Positions 36,564 through 46,173 of a stretch of DNA of 64,000 nt are shown here, piece by piece. The number at the start of each line of letters is the position of its first letter. The first letter of the stretch is position 1. Made by a program: the position numbers and the translations under genes. The notes below the pieces were generated by a model. It saw nothing but the letters and a program-made list of their open reading frames with translations. It was not told the origin of the DNA and ran no database searches. This DNA comes from Corynebacterium tuberculostearicum (GTDB taxonomy: Bacteria; Actinomycetota; Actinomycetes; Mycobacteriales; Mycobacteriaceae), in contig NZ_CP073092.1 in NCBI RefSeq assembly GCF_030506365.1, positions 1,736,001 through 1,800,000 on the forward strand. The letters are read 5' to 3'.

Positions 36564-38888
36564 ATGTATGGCGCGCCTTCCGCCCCACCATCCGGGCATA
36601 GGCGCACGAAAAGACAGTTTATGACTAAAGAATCACCGCGAAATTTCCGGTACCGCTATGACCTTGATGGTCTGCGCGGTATTGCCATCGGCCTAGTAGT
36701 TATCTACCACGTATTCGTCGGACGCGTATCCGGCGGCGTCGACGTATTCCTGCTGCTATCCGGCTACTTCTTCTTGGGCTCCCAGCTGCGCTACGCAAAC
36801 AAGCCCAACGCCTCCCTGAACCCATGGTGGCCTATCTGGCGAACCTTGCGGCGCCTGGTACCAAGTTTGGTTTTGGTCATCGGCGTGACCTACATTCTGG
36901 TGCGCGTTTTCACCCCGCAGCTCATGCGCACCGAGCTCACCCAGCAGATTACAGCCACCATGCTGTACTACCAGAACTGGGAGCTAGCGGAACAAAACGC
37001 CGACTACACGGCGGCCGCGGCTGATACCTCACCGCTGCAGCACATGTGGTCCATGGCCGTGCAGGGTCAGTTCTACATCATGGGCATTGCCTTCGCGCTC
37101 ATCTTGGCTGCCATCATGAAGTTCCGGCCGAAGCAGCAGCCTTTGGGCAAGCGCAGCTTCCCCACGGTCAACCAGATTGCTGGCCCGATCCTCATCGTGG
37201 TCACCATCGCCTCCTTCGCCTATGCTTCGCGCCACGGCCTCTACGGAACTCCGGAGAACTACTATTCCACCTGGTCACGCGCTTGGGAGTTGACCTTGGG
37301 CGCGGTCTTGGCCATCTACGGTTCCTCCTGGAAGATTCCAGCCCGCCTCTATGACCTCTTTACCGGCCTGGGCCTTCTGATGCTCATCTTTACTGGTGCC
37401 ATCATCGCGGATACCACTGCGTATCCTGGCCCGCTTTCCCTCTTGCCACTAGGCGGCGCCGTGCTCATTATATTGGGCGGCGGTGGCAAAATTTCCAAGG
37501 CCATGGCCTCCAAGCAGGCGCGCTGGCTGGGCGATGTAGCCTACCCGCTCTACCTGTGGCACTGGCCATTGCTCATTTTGTCCACCTCCTACCTGGGTCA
37601 AGAAACCCCGTCGTGGTGGTTGGGCGTCATCATTATCGTCATTTCGCTAGTGTTGGCGGACCTCACGCACCGCTTTTTGGAAAAGCCCCTGCGCCAGCAT
37701 CGCAAGCGCCCCACGGCCGAGGATCTGCCGGTACGTAAGGGCCTTTCGACCTTGCAGAAACCCGCCGGTGCCGCCCGCGGTGTGGGCGGCGTCGTAGTCG
37801 CTGCGGCTGTTGTCGGCCTCTTGGCTATCCAGCCACTGTGGATGCGCACCCTTGATGATGCTGATGCGGAGCTTTTGGATCCTGCCCTCTACCCCGGCGC
37901 AACGACGTTCATCAACGACATCACCCCGCCGGATAACGTGGAGGTCAAGCCTGATCCGATTCTGGCCGGCGGAATCCAGCCACCAGTAGCGACAAATTGG
38001 TGCTTCGTGCCAGATAGCCAGCCTGCTGACTTCTTCTTCGAAACCCGCAAGGATGGAAAGACCCCCTGCATTTTCGGTGACCTCAACGCAGAGAAGGAAG
38101 TCTATTTGGTGGGCGGTTCCCACGCGGAGCAGTATTCTGCCCCGCTGGACCGCTTAGGCAAGGAAATGGGCTTTAAGCTGGTACCGCTGCTGCGCCAGGG
38201 ATGCCCGATTGAATTGGGTGACGATGTCACCGTGACCCCAGAGTGTGCCGAGTGGGGCAAGCTGGTCATGGATCGCATCGAAGAGGCGAACCCGGCCTTG
38301 GTCATCTCGAATACCACTCGCCCGCAAAATGAATTTGGCACCGGCCCCGATGCCGTGCCCGCCGGCTACCAGGCATTCTGGGAGGAATTGGCCGAACGCG
38401 ATATTCCCTTCTTGGGCTTCCGCGATAACCCGTGGGGATTCGATGAAGAAGGCCGCCCTCGCGAGTTTGATGAGTGCTACGTCGCTACTGAAGATGCCTA
38501 CGGCTGCGGCATGCGCGTTGAGCAGGTCTACCAGCCTTATGATCCCGGTGCAGTCGTGCTGTCGAAGTACCAGAATATGCTCTCGATCGATACCGCTCCG
38601 TGGTTCTGCGATGCCAATGGTGACTGCCCCGTCATCATCGGCAATACGATGGTCTACCGCGACATGCACCACATCACCAATGCTTTTGCGGAATCGGCAA
38701 TGCCAATGATCCGCGAGGCCCTAAAGCCCTTCCTCAACGGGGAAAAAGTCCAGCAGGAAGCCCCTGATATTCCACCGGAGCAGGCTGCAGGAGCCGTGGA
38801 GCAAGCGCCCGCAGCACCTACCGACGCCGGAAAGCAACATGCCAACCCAGTCCCTTACCCCAACGCCGCACGAGACGATGCGGTCTAG
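36564..38888 (+). CDS. acyltransferase-3 / SGNH-domain O-acyltransferase
   Basis: 774 aa; ATG 36621 (MTKESPRNF) is an equally likely start. An N-terminal acyltransferase-3 membrane domain (about 28-440) has DLDGLRGIAIGLVVIYH and VDVFLLLSGYF, then ten or so helices. It is followed by an extracellular SGNH-like domain (about 500-710) with GGSHAEQ (block I Ser) and DMHHIT (block V, Asp/His). A Pro/Ala-rich tail ends the protein. OafA-type enzymes of this layout O-acetylate cell-wall or lipid-linked sugars; the corynebacterial substrate (arabinogalactan, mycolates or peptidoglycan) is not shown. It stands alone, diverging from rpsP. Confidence 0.88.
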   Translation: MYGAPSAPPSGHRRTKRQFMTKESPRNFRYRYDLDGLRGIAIGLVVIYHVFVGRVSGGVDVFLLLSGYFFLGSQLRYANKPNASLNPWWPIWRTLRRLVPSLVLVIGVTYILVRVFTPQLMRTELTQQITATMLYYQNWELAEQNADYTAAAADTSPLQHMWSMAVQGQFYIMGIAFALILAAIMKFRPKQQPLGKRSFPTVNQIAGPILIVVTIASFAYASRHGLYGTPENYYSTWSRAWELTLGAVLAIYGSSWKIPARLYDLFTGLGLLMLIFTGAIIADTTAYPGPLSLLPLGGAVLIILGGGGKISKAMASKQARWLGDVAYPLYLWHWPLLILSTSYLGQETPSWWLGVIIIVISLVLADLTHRFLEKPLRQHRKRPTAEDLPVRKGLSTLQKPAGAARGVGGVVVAAAVVGLLAIQPLWMRTLDDADAELLDPALYPGATTFINDITPPDNVEVKPDPILAGGIQPPVATNWCFVPDSQPADFFFETRKDGKTPCIFGDLNAEKEVYLVGGSHAEQYSAPLDRLGKEMGFKLVPLLRQGCPIELGDDVTVTPECAEWGKLVMDRIEEANPALVISNTTRPQNEFGTGPDAVPAGYQAFWEELAERDIPFLGFRDNPWGFDEEGRPREFDECYVATEDAYGCGMRVEQVYQPYDPGAVVLSKYQNMLSIDTAPWFCDANGDCPVIIGNTMVYRDMHHITNAFAESAMPMIREALKPFLNGEKVQQEAPDIPPEQAAGAVEQAPAAPTDAGKQHANPVPYPNAARDDAV

Positions 38889-38959
38889 GCCATAGCTCGG
38901 TCGCGCACAAGCTCCGAGAGCGAAGGCGCCTCATGCGAAGGTGCGCTGGGGCTTAGGGC

Positions 38960-38972
38960 GGCGTCGGCAAGC
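38960..38972 (-). repeat. 13-mer repeat copy (intergenic, by terminator)
   Basis: Exact on the minus strand, next to the ffh terminator at 38976-39014. Confidence 0.7.
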
Positions 38973-38975
38973 CGC

Positions 38976-39014
38976 ACAAAAAGGAGGCTCCCGCAGCAAC
39001 GCGGAAGCCTCCTT
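38976..39014. terminator. terminator between the acyltransferase gene and ffh
   Basis: A 14-bp stem (AAGGAGGCTCCCGC / GCGGAAGCCTCCTT, one mismatch) is followed by TTTTTG on the minus strand and by a CTTT run on the plus strand. It serves ffh clearly and the convergent gene possibly. Confidence 0.85.
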
Positions 39015-39038
39015 CTTTATGCTTTAAGGCTGGGAAAA

Positions 39039-40688
39039 CTACTTTTTACCTTTGCCAAAGTCCAGGTTGTCGAGGTCGATATTTTCCATTCCCTTCGGCA
39101 TCTTTGGCATGCCGGGCATACCTGGCATGCCACCGCCGCCGCCCATTTGCTGCTGGAGCTTTTGCAGCTCCTCCATGGACGGCATGCCGCCGCCACCGGG
39201 CATTCCTGGCATTCCGCCCATGCCCGGCATACCGCCCGGCATCTTCGGGCCGCGGTTGCCGCCGCCTTTGCCCTTCTTTCGCTTGCCATTCTTGCCTTTG
39301 CGACCCTTGGGCTTCTTCTTGGTAGCGGAGCGACCACCCATGCCGCCCATGCCGAATTGGCCGGCCATCTTGGACATCATCTTCTTAGCTTGGTTGAAGC
39401 GCTCAATGAGCTGGTTGACCTCGGAAACGCTAACACCAGAACCATTAGCAATGCGCTTGCGGCGCGAAGCATTGAGAATCTTCGGATCCTCGCGCTCCTG
39501 CGGCGTCATACCGCGAATAATCGCCTGGATGCGGTCCAGCTGCTTTTCATCCACCATGGCGGCCATTTCATTCATCTGCTTGCCGCCGGGCATCATCTTC
39601 AGCAGATTGCCGATGGGACCCATCTTGCGGATCATCAGCATCTGCTCAAGGAAGTCATTGAGCGTCAGCTCGCCAGAGCCCAGCTTAGAGGCTGCCTCTT
39701 CGGCTTTCTGGTGGTCCAGGGTTGCTTCAGCCTGCTCGATAAGGGAGAGCAAATCACCCATACCCAGAATGCGGCTGGACATGCGCTCCGGGTGGAAGAC
39801 ATCGAAATCATCGAGCTTCTCACCGGTAGAGGCGTACATGATGGGCTTGCCGGTGACCTCACGGATAGACAAGGCCGCACCACCACGGGCGTCACCGTCC
39901 AGCTTGGTGAGAACGACGCCGGTAAAGTCCACGCCATCGCGGAAGGCCTCGGCCGTCTGCACGGCGTCCTGGCCGATCATCGAGTCGATGACAAAAAGGA
40001 CTTCGTCCGGGTTGACGGCATCGCGGATATTGCGAGCCTGCGTCATCAGGGTCTCATCAATGCCCAAGCGGCCAGCGGTATCGATGATGACCACATCGTG
40101 CTGCTTCTGCTTAGCCTCAGCAATGCCCTGCTTGGCGACGTCCACCGGGTCCCCGTGCGAGGTACCCATTTCATGCTCGTTGGAGTCTAGGGAGGTTCCC
40201 GGATCCGGTGCGAAAGTCGGCACCTCAGCGCGCTCGCCGACAATTTGCAGCTGCTGCACCGCGCCTGGACGCTGCAAGTCACAGGCCACCAGCATCGGGG
40301 TATGGCCCTGCTTAGCTAGGTGCTTGGCCAACTTACCGGCCAGGGTGGTTTTACCAGCACCCTGCAGGCCGGCGAGCATGATCACCGTCGGCGGGTTCTT
40401 AGCCAAGTTCAGGCGGCGGGTTTCGCCACCAAGGATCTCAATGAGCTCCTCATTGACGATCTTGACTACCTGCTGCGCCGGGTTGAGCGCCTCAGAGACT
40501 TCCGCGCCGCGGGCACGTTCCTTGATGCGCTTGATAAAACCACGGACGACGGTCAAAGACACGTCGGCTTCCAGCAGCGCGAGGCGGATCTCGCGAGCGG
40601 TGGCATTGATATCAGCCTCGGTCAGTTTGCCCTTACCGCGCAGGCCCGCCAGGGCTGACTGTAGGCGGTCTGATAGTGAGTCAAACAC
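39039..40688 (-). CDS. ffh: signal recognition particle protein Ffh
   Basis: A 549-aa GTPase that targets nascent membrane proteins with 4.5S RNA. N domain (about 1-85), G domain (about 100-300) with GLQGAGKTTL, DTAGR and TKLDGDARGG, and M domain (about 320-450) with the Met-rich RNA-binding motif and SRRKRIANGSGVSVSEVN. The C-terminal about 100 residues are Gly/Met/Pro-rich (repeats like GGMPGM) and basic, far longer than in E. coli. The start is GTG 40688 with AAGGGAG about 13 bases upstream and a perfect palindrome in the leader. Confidence 0.96.
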   Translation of the reverse strand: MFDSLSDRLQSALAGLRGKGKLTEADINATAREIRLALLEADVSLTVVRGFIKRIKERARGAEVSEALNPAQQVVKIVNEELIEILGGETRRLNLAKNPPTVIMLAGLQGAGKTTLAGKLAKHLAKQGHTPMLVACDLQRPGAVQQLQIVGERAEVPTFAPDPGTSLDSNEHEMGTSHGDPVDVAKQGIAEAKQKQHDVVIIDTAGRLGIDETLMTQARNIRDAVNPDEVLFVIDSMIGQDAVQTAEAFRDGVDFTGVVLTKLDGDARGGAALSIREVTGKPIMYASTGEKLDDFDVFHPERMSSRILGMGDLLSLIEQAEATLDHQKAEEAASKLGSGELTLNDFLEQMLMIRKMGPIGNLLKMMPGGKQMNEMAAMVDEKQLDRIQAIIRGMTPQEREDPKILNASRRKRIANGSGVSVSEVNQLIERFNQAKKMMSKMAGQFGMGGMGGRSATKKKPKGRKGKNGKRKKGKGGGNRGPKMPGGMPGMGGMPGMPGGGGMPSMEELQKLQQQMGGGGGMPGMPGMPKMPKGMENIDLDNLDFGKGKK

Positions 40689-40707
40689 TACGGATGCGCT
40701 CCCTTAA

Positions 40708-40723
40708 TTTAGATCGATCTAAA
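40708..40723. promoter_or_regulatory. 16-bp perfect palindrome upstream of ffh
   Basis: TTTAGATCGATCTAAA lies 20-35 bases upstream of the ffh GTG and 17 bases past the glnD stop. It is a candidate operator; no matching regulator is known to me. Confidence 0.5.
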
Positions 40724-40739
40724 GTTCAACTATTCAATC

Positions 40740-42863
40740 TTAGTCCCTAGCCAGGGCCCTGGTCACATTCCCCACCACGGTAGCGCGAGAAACCTGCCCG
40801 GCGAGGTACACATTGACGATCATTGTCGCGCCCATAACCTCATGGCGCAGCCACACAAAGTCCGGCAGTGCCTCTACCAAGTGGCCTAAAGCGCCGATGC
40901 GCTCGACCGTCCGGATGACCAAAATACCGCCCACATCGAATGCCGCGGTGGTCACCTCCCCTGCTATGACCGGCAGCTCCGTATAAGTTCGTGAGTTATA
41001 GGACTGGATAAACCTTATCTCCTGCGCTGCTTCCTTTAGGGTCTGCTGCACCGTGCGGATGAAAAACTCCGCCTTATAGGCACCATCGTCCTCGCGAACG
41101 ATATTCGCTCGCACGATGGTCCACCCCAGCGCCGATAACAAGGCGAAGATGCGCTTTAGCTCCCCTTGAGAGGTACCGCACCACGACACGCTGACTTCTT
41201 GGTCTTCCCAATCCACTTTGAGCGCAACGCCTTCGGTAGATAGGGGTACATGCACAGCAGGGCGGTCGAGAACACGCGGTTTGAGCGCCTCGAGTGCCCG
41301 CGCAACGATCAGCTTCTGTGCTTGCTCCACTCGCGGTGTCCACACGCCAGGCCCGGTCGATTGGGCATCCGCCTCTGCCAAAACCGCTAACAGGGAAATA
41401 GTTAGCTGATCATAATGCGCGGCAGCCAAGAGGGCGTCGCGAGCGCCATCGGAAGCCGGGTCCATCGTCGCCGCTAACCGCGCCAAGGTGGTATGTTCTG
41501 CCACCAGGGTTTGGGCGCGCGACCTATCGGCGACGCTCAACCGCATACGGGCTGCCTGACGGGTAATCATCTCCGCACCTACTTGGGCATGAGGGAGCCC
41601 GTAGCCCTTGCCTATGTCATGGTAAAGCGCGGCCAAAAGCAATAAGTCCGGACGAGCCACCGAGGTACGCATCTCCGCGCACCGCGTTACCGTAGCGATG
41701 AGATGATGGTCCACTGCATGGACGTGGCTGCGCTCGCGCGGCAATAAGCCGCGCACATGCCCCCATTCTGGGACTAAGCGTTCCCACAGGCCATAGCGGT
41801 CCAAGTCCTGTATGACGCGCGGCGTGCATCGCGGGGAGGACAAAATAGCGAAGAAATCATCCACCGCTGCCCGAGGCCATCGTGGCGGCAGCTCGGGCAG
41901 ATCTTGGAGCTGGTGCCACGTGGACTCGGCGATGATATATCCCGTGCGTGCCGCGGCAGCCGCCACGCGGGTGAGCAGCCACGGGTCCTTTACATTTGGC
42001 TTGCGCGAAAGGAAAATACTGCCGGCCTCAGCCACGACGTCCACATCGAGCGGGCGGCGCCGACCCCGGCCGGACGCTGAAGCATTACGGCCTAGTACCC
42101 CACGGGCGGTTGCAAGGCCGCGCTCCACCGCCTTATTGACCGTGGCTGCCGCACTGACCAAAGCTGCCGTCAGTGCGTAGCGGCTTTCAAACCCCAGATC
42201 CGCCGCTACGTCCGCGGCGAACTCGGGATCCAGTATGTCCCGGTGGCGCCGGGCTGTGACGTGCAGGAGCGTGCGGGCGTCGAGAAGCAGCCGCTGCTCA
42301 CCGTCCAGATCTGGAAAGTCGCACAGGTTTCCCAAGGCCATCGCGCGCAAGAGCTGAATATCGCGCAGTCCCCCGCGCCCATTCTTCAGGTCCGGGTTCG
42401 TCATCGCTGCCACCGCGCCCGAACGTTTCCACCGAGTAATCGCGGTATCCAAGAAGTCATCAAAGCCGCGCTGCAGCTGGCGCCGCCACGCCGCAAGCAA
42501 TTGCGCCCGCGCCTCATCCACCAGGACCTTGCGTCCTGCTACAAAGGCCAAATCCAACTGGGCAAAGCCGGCAGAGGCATCCTCGGCGGCAATCGCCCCG
42601 CACTCTTGTGGGGTGCGCAGGGCATAATCCAGGCGGTACTTAGCATCCCACACGGGATACCACAGCTGCTCCACCAAAGCCGGATCTGGCTCGTGGCCTT
42701 CCGGATAGATGAGGATGACATCAATATCCGAGTACGGAGTCATCTCATTGCGGGCAAAGGAACCGGTGGCAGCGAGCGCGGTTCCAGGTGGAAGCTCGAG
42801 ACTGCGCAATACACGAAGCGCCGAGGCATGGGCCTCGGCGCGAATCTGTGCGGCGGTATGCAT
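40740..42863 (-). CDS. glnD: PII nucleotidyltransferase GlnD
   Basis: A 707-aa bifunctional enzyme that modifies and demodifies PII according to nitrogen status. Nucleotidyltransferase domain near residues 30-130 (TGSFARNEMTPYSDIDVIL, the GS...DxD motif), HD phosphohydrolase domain near 390-500 (HAVDHHLIATVTRC, LYHDIGKGYG) and two C-terminal ACT domains (about 560-700) for glutamine sensing. In Corynebacterium glutamicum the orthologue adenylylates rather than uridylylates PII; the same is expected here. It begins six bases after the glnK stop. Confidence 0.93.
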   Translation of the reverse strand: MHTAAQIRAEAHASALRVLRSLELPPGTALAATGSFARNEMTPYSDIDVILIYPEGHEPDPALVEQLWYPVWDAKYRLDYALRTPQECGAIAAEDASAGFAQLDLAFVAGRKVLVDEARAQLLAAWRRQLQRGFDDFLDTAITRWKRSGAVAAMTNPDLKNGRGGLRDIQLLRAMALGNLCDFPDLDGEQRLLLDARTLLHVTARRHRDILDPEFAADVAADLGFESRYALTAALVSAAATVNKAVERGLATARGVLGRNASASGRGRRRPLDVDVVAEAGSIFLSRKPNVKDPWLLTRVAAAAARTGYIIAESTWHQLQDLPELPPRWPRAAVDDFFAILSSPRCTPRVIQDLDRYGLWERLVPEWGHVRGLLPRERSHVHAVDHHLIATVTRCAEMRTSVARPDLLLLAALYHDIGKGYGLPHAQVGAEMITRQAARMRLSVADRSRAQTLVAEHTTLARLAATMDPASDGARDALLAAAHYDQLTISLLAVLAEADAQSTGPGVWTPRVEQAQKLIVARALEALKPRVLDRPAVHVPLSTEGVALKVDWEDQEVSVSWCGTSQGELKRIFALLSALGWTIVRANIVREDDGAYKAEFFIRTVQQTLKEAAQEIRFIQSYNSRTYTELPVIAGEVTTAAFDVGGILVIRTVERIGALGHLVEALPDFVWLRHEVMGATMIVNVYLAGQVSRATVVGNVTRALARD

Positions 42864-42869
42864 GCGGGC

Positions 42870-43268
<399 letters not shown>

Positions 43269-43277
43269 CTAGCCCGA

Positions 43278-43295
43278 GCACAACAATTGCTGTGC
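43278..43295. promoter_or_regulatory. 18-bp near-palindrome upstream of glnK
   Basis: GCACAACAATTGCTGTGC, palindromic with one mismatched pair, lies 70-87 bases upstream of the glnK start. It does not resemble the AmtR box I know. Candidate operator only. Confidence 0.4.
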
Positions 43296-43357
43296 AACTT
43301 TTCCACATTGTGAATCCAGGGTGCGGGTGGGTTCAGAAGACCCCACTGTGCAACCAG

Positions 43358-43420
43358 AAAAGCGGCGAGCTGTTCTGTTCTCCGCGCAGCTACGCGCAGG
43401 AGCAGAAAGGGCTCGCCGCC
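43358..43420 (-). terminator. terminator of the mnh operon
   Basis: Arms GCGGCGAGC (43362-43370) and GCTCGCCGC (43411-43419) enclose a second small hairpin and are followed on the minus strand by TTTT. Confidence 0.72.
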
Positions 43421-43438
43421 AGAAGGAGCTGGAGAGGA

Positions 43439-43807
43439 CTAGATATCGTCTTCCTCTGCTTGCACGGTCTGAATTTTCTTATGGTTGTGCTTGGCGTGCT
43501 TGACGTCGGTGACGGTTACGCCATAGATGGAACGGCCCAGATAAAAGGAACCTACCGAGCCGATGATCCATACACCGAAGCAGGCAATCAGTGCTTGGAT
43601 GAGCAGCCACAGCGAAAAACCATCGCGGCCAAAGTCCACGACTAGCTTGGCCACGATGATCAGCGGCACCGCAAGTCCCACGGTAGGGCCCAGCAGGTTG
43701 GCACGGGTCAAGGCATCAGGCGCTCGCCACAGAGACACCACCGTAGCGACCACCAAGAGGGTAGCGATAATAAGCAGGACCGAAGCGATAATTTCAGAGA
43801 TGGCCAT
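43439..43807 (-). CDS. mnhG: Na+/H+ antiporter subunit G
   Basis: A 122-aa membrane protein with three hydrophobic helices (ISEIIASVLLIIATLLVVATVVSL, LLGPTVGLAVPLIIVAKLVV, LLIQALIACFGVWIIGSVGSFYLG) and a charged C-terminus. The PhaG/MnhG pattern APDALTRAN is in the first loop. It is the last gene of the six-gene operon; three bases separate it from mnhF. It is a small subunit of the multi-protein cation/proton antiporter complex. Confidence 0.88.
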   Translation of the reverse strand: MAISEIIASVLLIIATLLVVATVVSLWRAPDALTRANLLGPTVGLAVPLIIVAKLVVDFGRDGFSLWLLIQALIACFGVWIIGSVGSFYLGRSIYGVTVTDVKHAKHNHKKIQTVQAEEDDI

Positions 43808-43810
43808 GGT

Positions 43811-44101
43811 TTATCGCCTACCCTTCGAAATAATGCGGGCCATCGATAGCGTCGGTAGCACACCGGCGGCAATGGCTCCGAGGAGTGCAATGTAATACGC
43901 CATCGGGGCATTATTCGTCATCGACCACGCTAAATACATGCAGATCATGCCGTAGAAAACGATATCCGAGGTAATGGCGCGGGTGAGCTCATCGCGCGTG
44001 CGAAGCGCCAGCAGCACGCCGCACCACGTGGCGATGCCCATGATGAATACGCATACAAATACGACCCAGCCGAACGGGGACAATGTGGCAAAGTCAATCA
44101 T
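43811..44101 (-). CDS. mnhF: Na+/H+ antiporter subunit F
   Basis: A 96-aa protein of three helices (WVVFVCVFIMGIATWCGVLLAL, FYGMICMYLAWSM, YYIALLGAIAAGVLPTLSMARII) with TRDELTRAITSDIVFYG between helices 1 and 2. It overlaps the mnhE end by four bases, so translation is coupled. Its size and place between E and G set the assignment; F subunits are poorly conserved in sequence. Confidence 0.85.
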   Translation of the reverse strand: MIDFATLSPFGWVVFVCVFIMGIATWCGVLLALRTRDELTRAITSDIVFYGMICMYLAWSMTNNAPMAYYIALLGAIAAGVLPTLSMARIISKGRR

Positions 44102-44631
44102 CGCTCGGTCTCCTTTCTGCGTTGTACGTTGCGGGCGCGGCGCTTTGGCTTTTCGACGTCCGCTTCGCTTTCTGAAAGCGGAGTGTCCTCCGCCCGAGCC
44201 AAGTCTGGCGAGCGCATATAACGACCGACGGACTCGAGCGGATACTCGTAGAAAGCCTCATCCAATTCTGTAGTCTCCCCTTGACCCGGGACTCCGTAAT
44301 CGATGTCCTTAACCCGCGGGGCGAGGCGCTGTTCCATATCGGCAAGATCAGCGACGATTCCCGCTGGGTCGGATCCTTGGACGGCCTGTACCAGCACGAT
44401 GCGGGGCAGACCCTTGCGGGGCGGTTCACGCAAACCGAGCGAGAGCGTGCCCGGGGTTGCGGTAATGGAAGACGTAAACCAGAAGATCTCCCAGGCGCTA
44501 GTCACGCGCAGTGGGTAACGAATGATAACCGGGTTATATTCGTTATCCGGTTTGAAGGCCGCCAGTGCCAAGCTAATGCCGGCGACGAAAATCTCCTTGA
44601 TGAGCCACAATGCATACACAATTGCGTTCAT
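44098..44631 (-). CDS. mnhE: Na+/H+ antiporter subunit E
   Basis: 177 aa. An N-terminal hydrophobic region (AIVYALWLIKEIFVAGISLALAAF) and a soluble PhaE/MnhE domain (NPVIIRYPLRVTSAWEIFWFTSSITATPGTLSLGL). A long C-terminal extension of about 60 residues is Glu/Arg-rich and appears cytosolic. The start ATG lies right after the mnhD stop. It belongs to the complex whose exact subunit role is unclear. Confidence 0.87.
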   Translation of the reverse strand: MNAIVYALWLIKEIFVAGISLALAAFKPDNEYNPVIIRYPLRVTSAWEIFWFTSSITATPGTLSLGLREPPRKGLPRIVLVQAVQGSDPAGIVADLADMEQRLAPRVKDIDYGVPGQGETTELDEAFYEYPLESVGRYMRSPDLARAEDTPLSESEADVEKPKRRARNVQRRKETER

Positions 44632-46173
44632 TTAACGGCCCTCCTGGATTTCATCGATATTGGGAACGGCAATCGGCTCGTCGCCCAAGACGGTTTCAGT
44701 ATAAGCGGTAGTGTCCAAAAGCTGCTCCGCTGCAGAATCCACGACATCGAGGACGATGCCGGAGAAGATGAACATGCACAGCGAACCAAGGATGAGAGCC
44801 GCGGATGGGGCCATGAGCTTTTTGCGGATGACCAATTCATCCGGGACCTTGTCCTCCGGCAGGCCCTTGCCCCAAAAGACCTTGCGCCACACGCGCAGCA
44901 TGGCCAAGAAGGCAGCGAAGGAAGCGATGATGATGGCCGCGATAGCAATCCAGGCCCAAGCACCGCCCACGCGGGCAATCTCGAAGACGATCATCAGCTT
45001 GCCCCACATTCCCGAGAACGGTGGGAAGCCCACGACGGAGAATGCACCGGCAGCGAAGATCCACGCGATGATGGGGTCGCGGCGAGCAAGGCCGGAAAGC
45101 TTGCTGAGCAAGCCAGTGCCGTAGGTCTCCTCAATGGCACCAGAGGCCAAAATCAGCGAACCAACGGTCAGCATGTGGTGAATCGTGTACATGATGCCAG
45201 CTGCCAGTGCGCGACGTGGGTCATCAGAGGTAAACGCAAGCATGACCAAAATGAAGGGCATGCCGTTGAGCATCTGGTAGCCGAGGACGCGGCGGATGGA
45301 ATTTTCCGCTAGGCCGCCAAAGGCGCCGATCATCATGGAGATAATCATGATGACGATGATCAACACATTCCAGCGCTGTTCCAGATCGAATAGCTGCACG
45401 TAGAGCCGGTAGAGCATGTAGACGGCCACTTTGGTGTGCAAGCCGGAAAACAGGCCCATCACCGCGGCCGAGGTCCCTGGGTAGGTGCGTGGCAGCCACG
45501 ACTGCACGGGGAACACGCCGGCCTTGGCAGTAATCGCAATGAGGATCAAGCCTGCTGCCACGGTCACCGGCCCATTGCCTGCCGCTGCGCCCTTCAGCGC
45601 GCCCAGGTTGACCGCACCGGTAACCGAATACATATAACCCACGCCAACAACCAACAAGGTGGAGGCGAAAAGGTTAACCAAGACGAAGGCACGGCCGGCT
45701 GCCAAGCGCGACCACGTACCAGACATGGTGATAAGGCCATAGGACGGCAGAAGCATGACCTCAATAAAGACGAAGAAGTTAAAGAGGTCGGCGGTGAGCA
45801 ATGCACCGCACACACCAGTGATCAAGATCAGGGTGAGCGAAGGATAGTAGCGAGACTTAGTCTCTCCGCCCACAATGGCAAACCAGTTGGCACCAAACGC
45901 GACGATCATCGTAGTAATGATCATCAACGCGGAGAAGGCATCCGCCGCAAACGGAATACCCACATTGCCTTGGTAGAGGCCAACGGTATGGGCTACTACC
46001 CCATTGTTCATGGTGTAGATGAGCAGACCCAAGCCGGCGAAAATTCCAACGCCCGGGATGATAAGCATGATGGAATCGCGTACCGCACGCCACGGTGCCA
46101 GCAATGCGAAGGCCGCTGCAATCAGCGGGACCGCTGGAAATAGCGGAAGGAGTTGAGCTACAGCATCAGCCAT
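44632..46173 (-). CDS. mnhD: Na+/H+ antiporter subunit D
   Basis: A 513-aa antiporter-like subunit related to NADH dehydrogenase NuoL/M/N. It has about 14 helices; the central conserved part FFVFIEVMLLPSYGLITMSGT carries the key membrane Glu, followed by KAGVFPVQSWLPRTYPGTSAAVMGLFSGLHTKVAVYML with the conserved Lys residues and His. It shares its start base with the mnhC stop. It probably forms one of the proton channels with the A subunit. Confidence 0.93.
   Translation of the reverse strand: MADAVAQLLPLFPAVPLIAAAFALLAPWRAVRDSIMLIIPGVGIFAGLGLLIYTMNNGVVAHTVGLYQGNVGIPFAADAFSALMIITTMIVAFGANWFAIVGGETKSRYYPSLTLILITGVCGALLTADLFNFFVFIEVMLLPSYGLITMSGTWSRLAAGRAFVLVNLFASTLLVVGVGYMYSVTGAVNLGALKGAAAGNGPVTVAAGLILIAITAKAGVFPVQSWLPRTYPGTSAAVMGLFSGLHTKVAVYMLYRLYVQLFDLEQRWNVLIIVIMIISMMIGAFGGLAENSIRRVLGYQMLNGMPFILVMLAFTSDDPRRALAAGIMYTIHHMLTVGSLILASGAIEETYGTGLLSKLSGLARRDPIIAWIFAAGAFSVVGFPPFSGMWGKLMIVFEIARVGGAWAWIAIAAIIIASFAAFLAMLRVWRKVFWGKGLPEDKVPDELVIRKKLMAPSAALILGSLCMFIFSGIVLDVVDSAAEQLLDTTAYTETVLGDEPIAVPNIDEIQEGR

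Noticed and set aside
39180..39250. Short tandem repeats in the Ffh tail as a CRISPR-like array
   Set aside because: These are in-frame GGMPGM codon repeats of a coding low-complexity tail, with no spacers.
39052..40707. 551-aa plus-strand frame opposite ffh
   Set aside because: It is a shadow of ffh; high GC in the third codon position keeps the antisense frame open. Its Pro/Met-rich composition mirrors the Gly/Met tail of Ffh.
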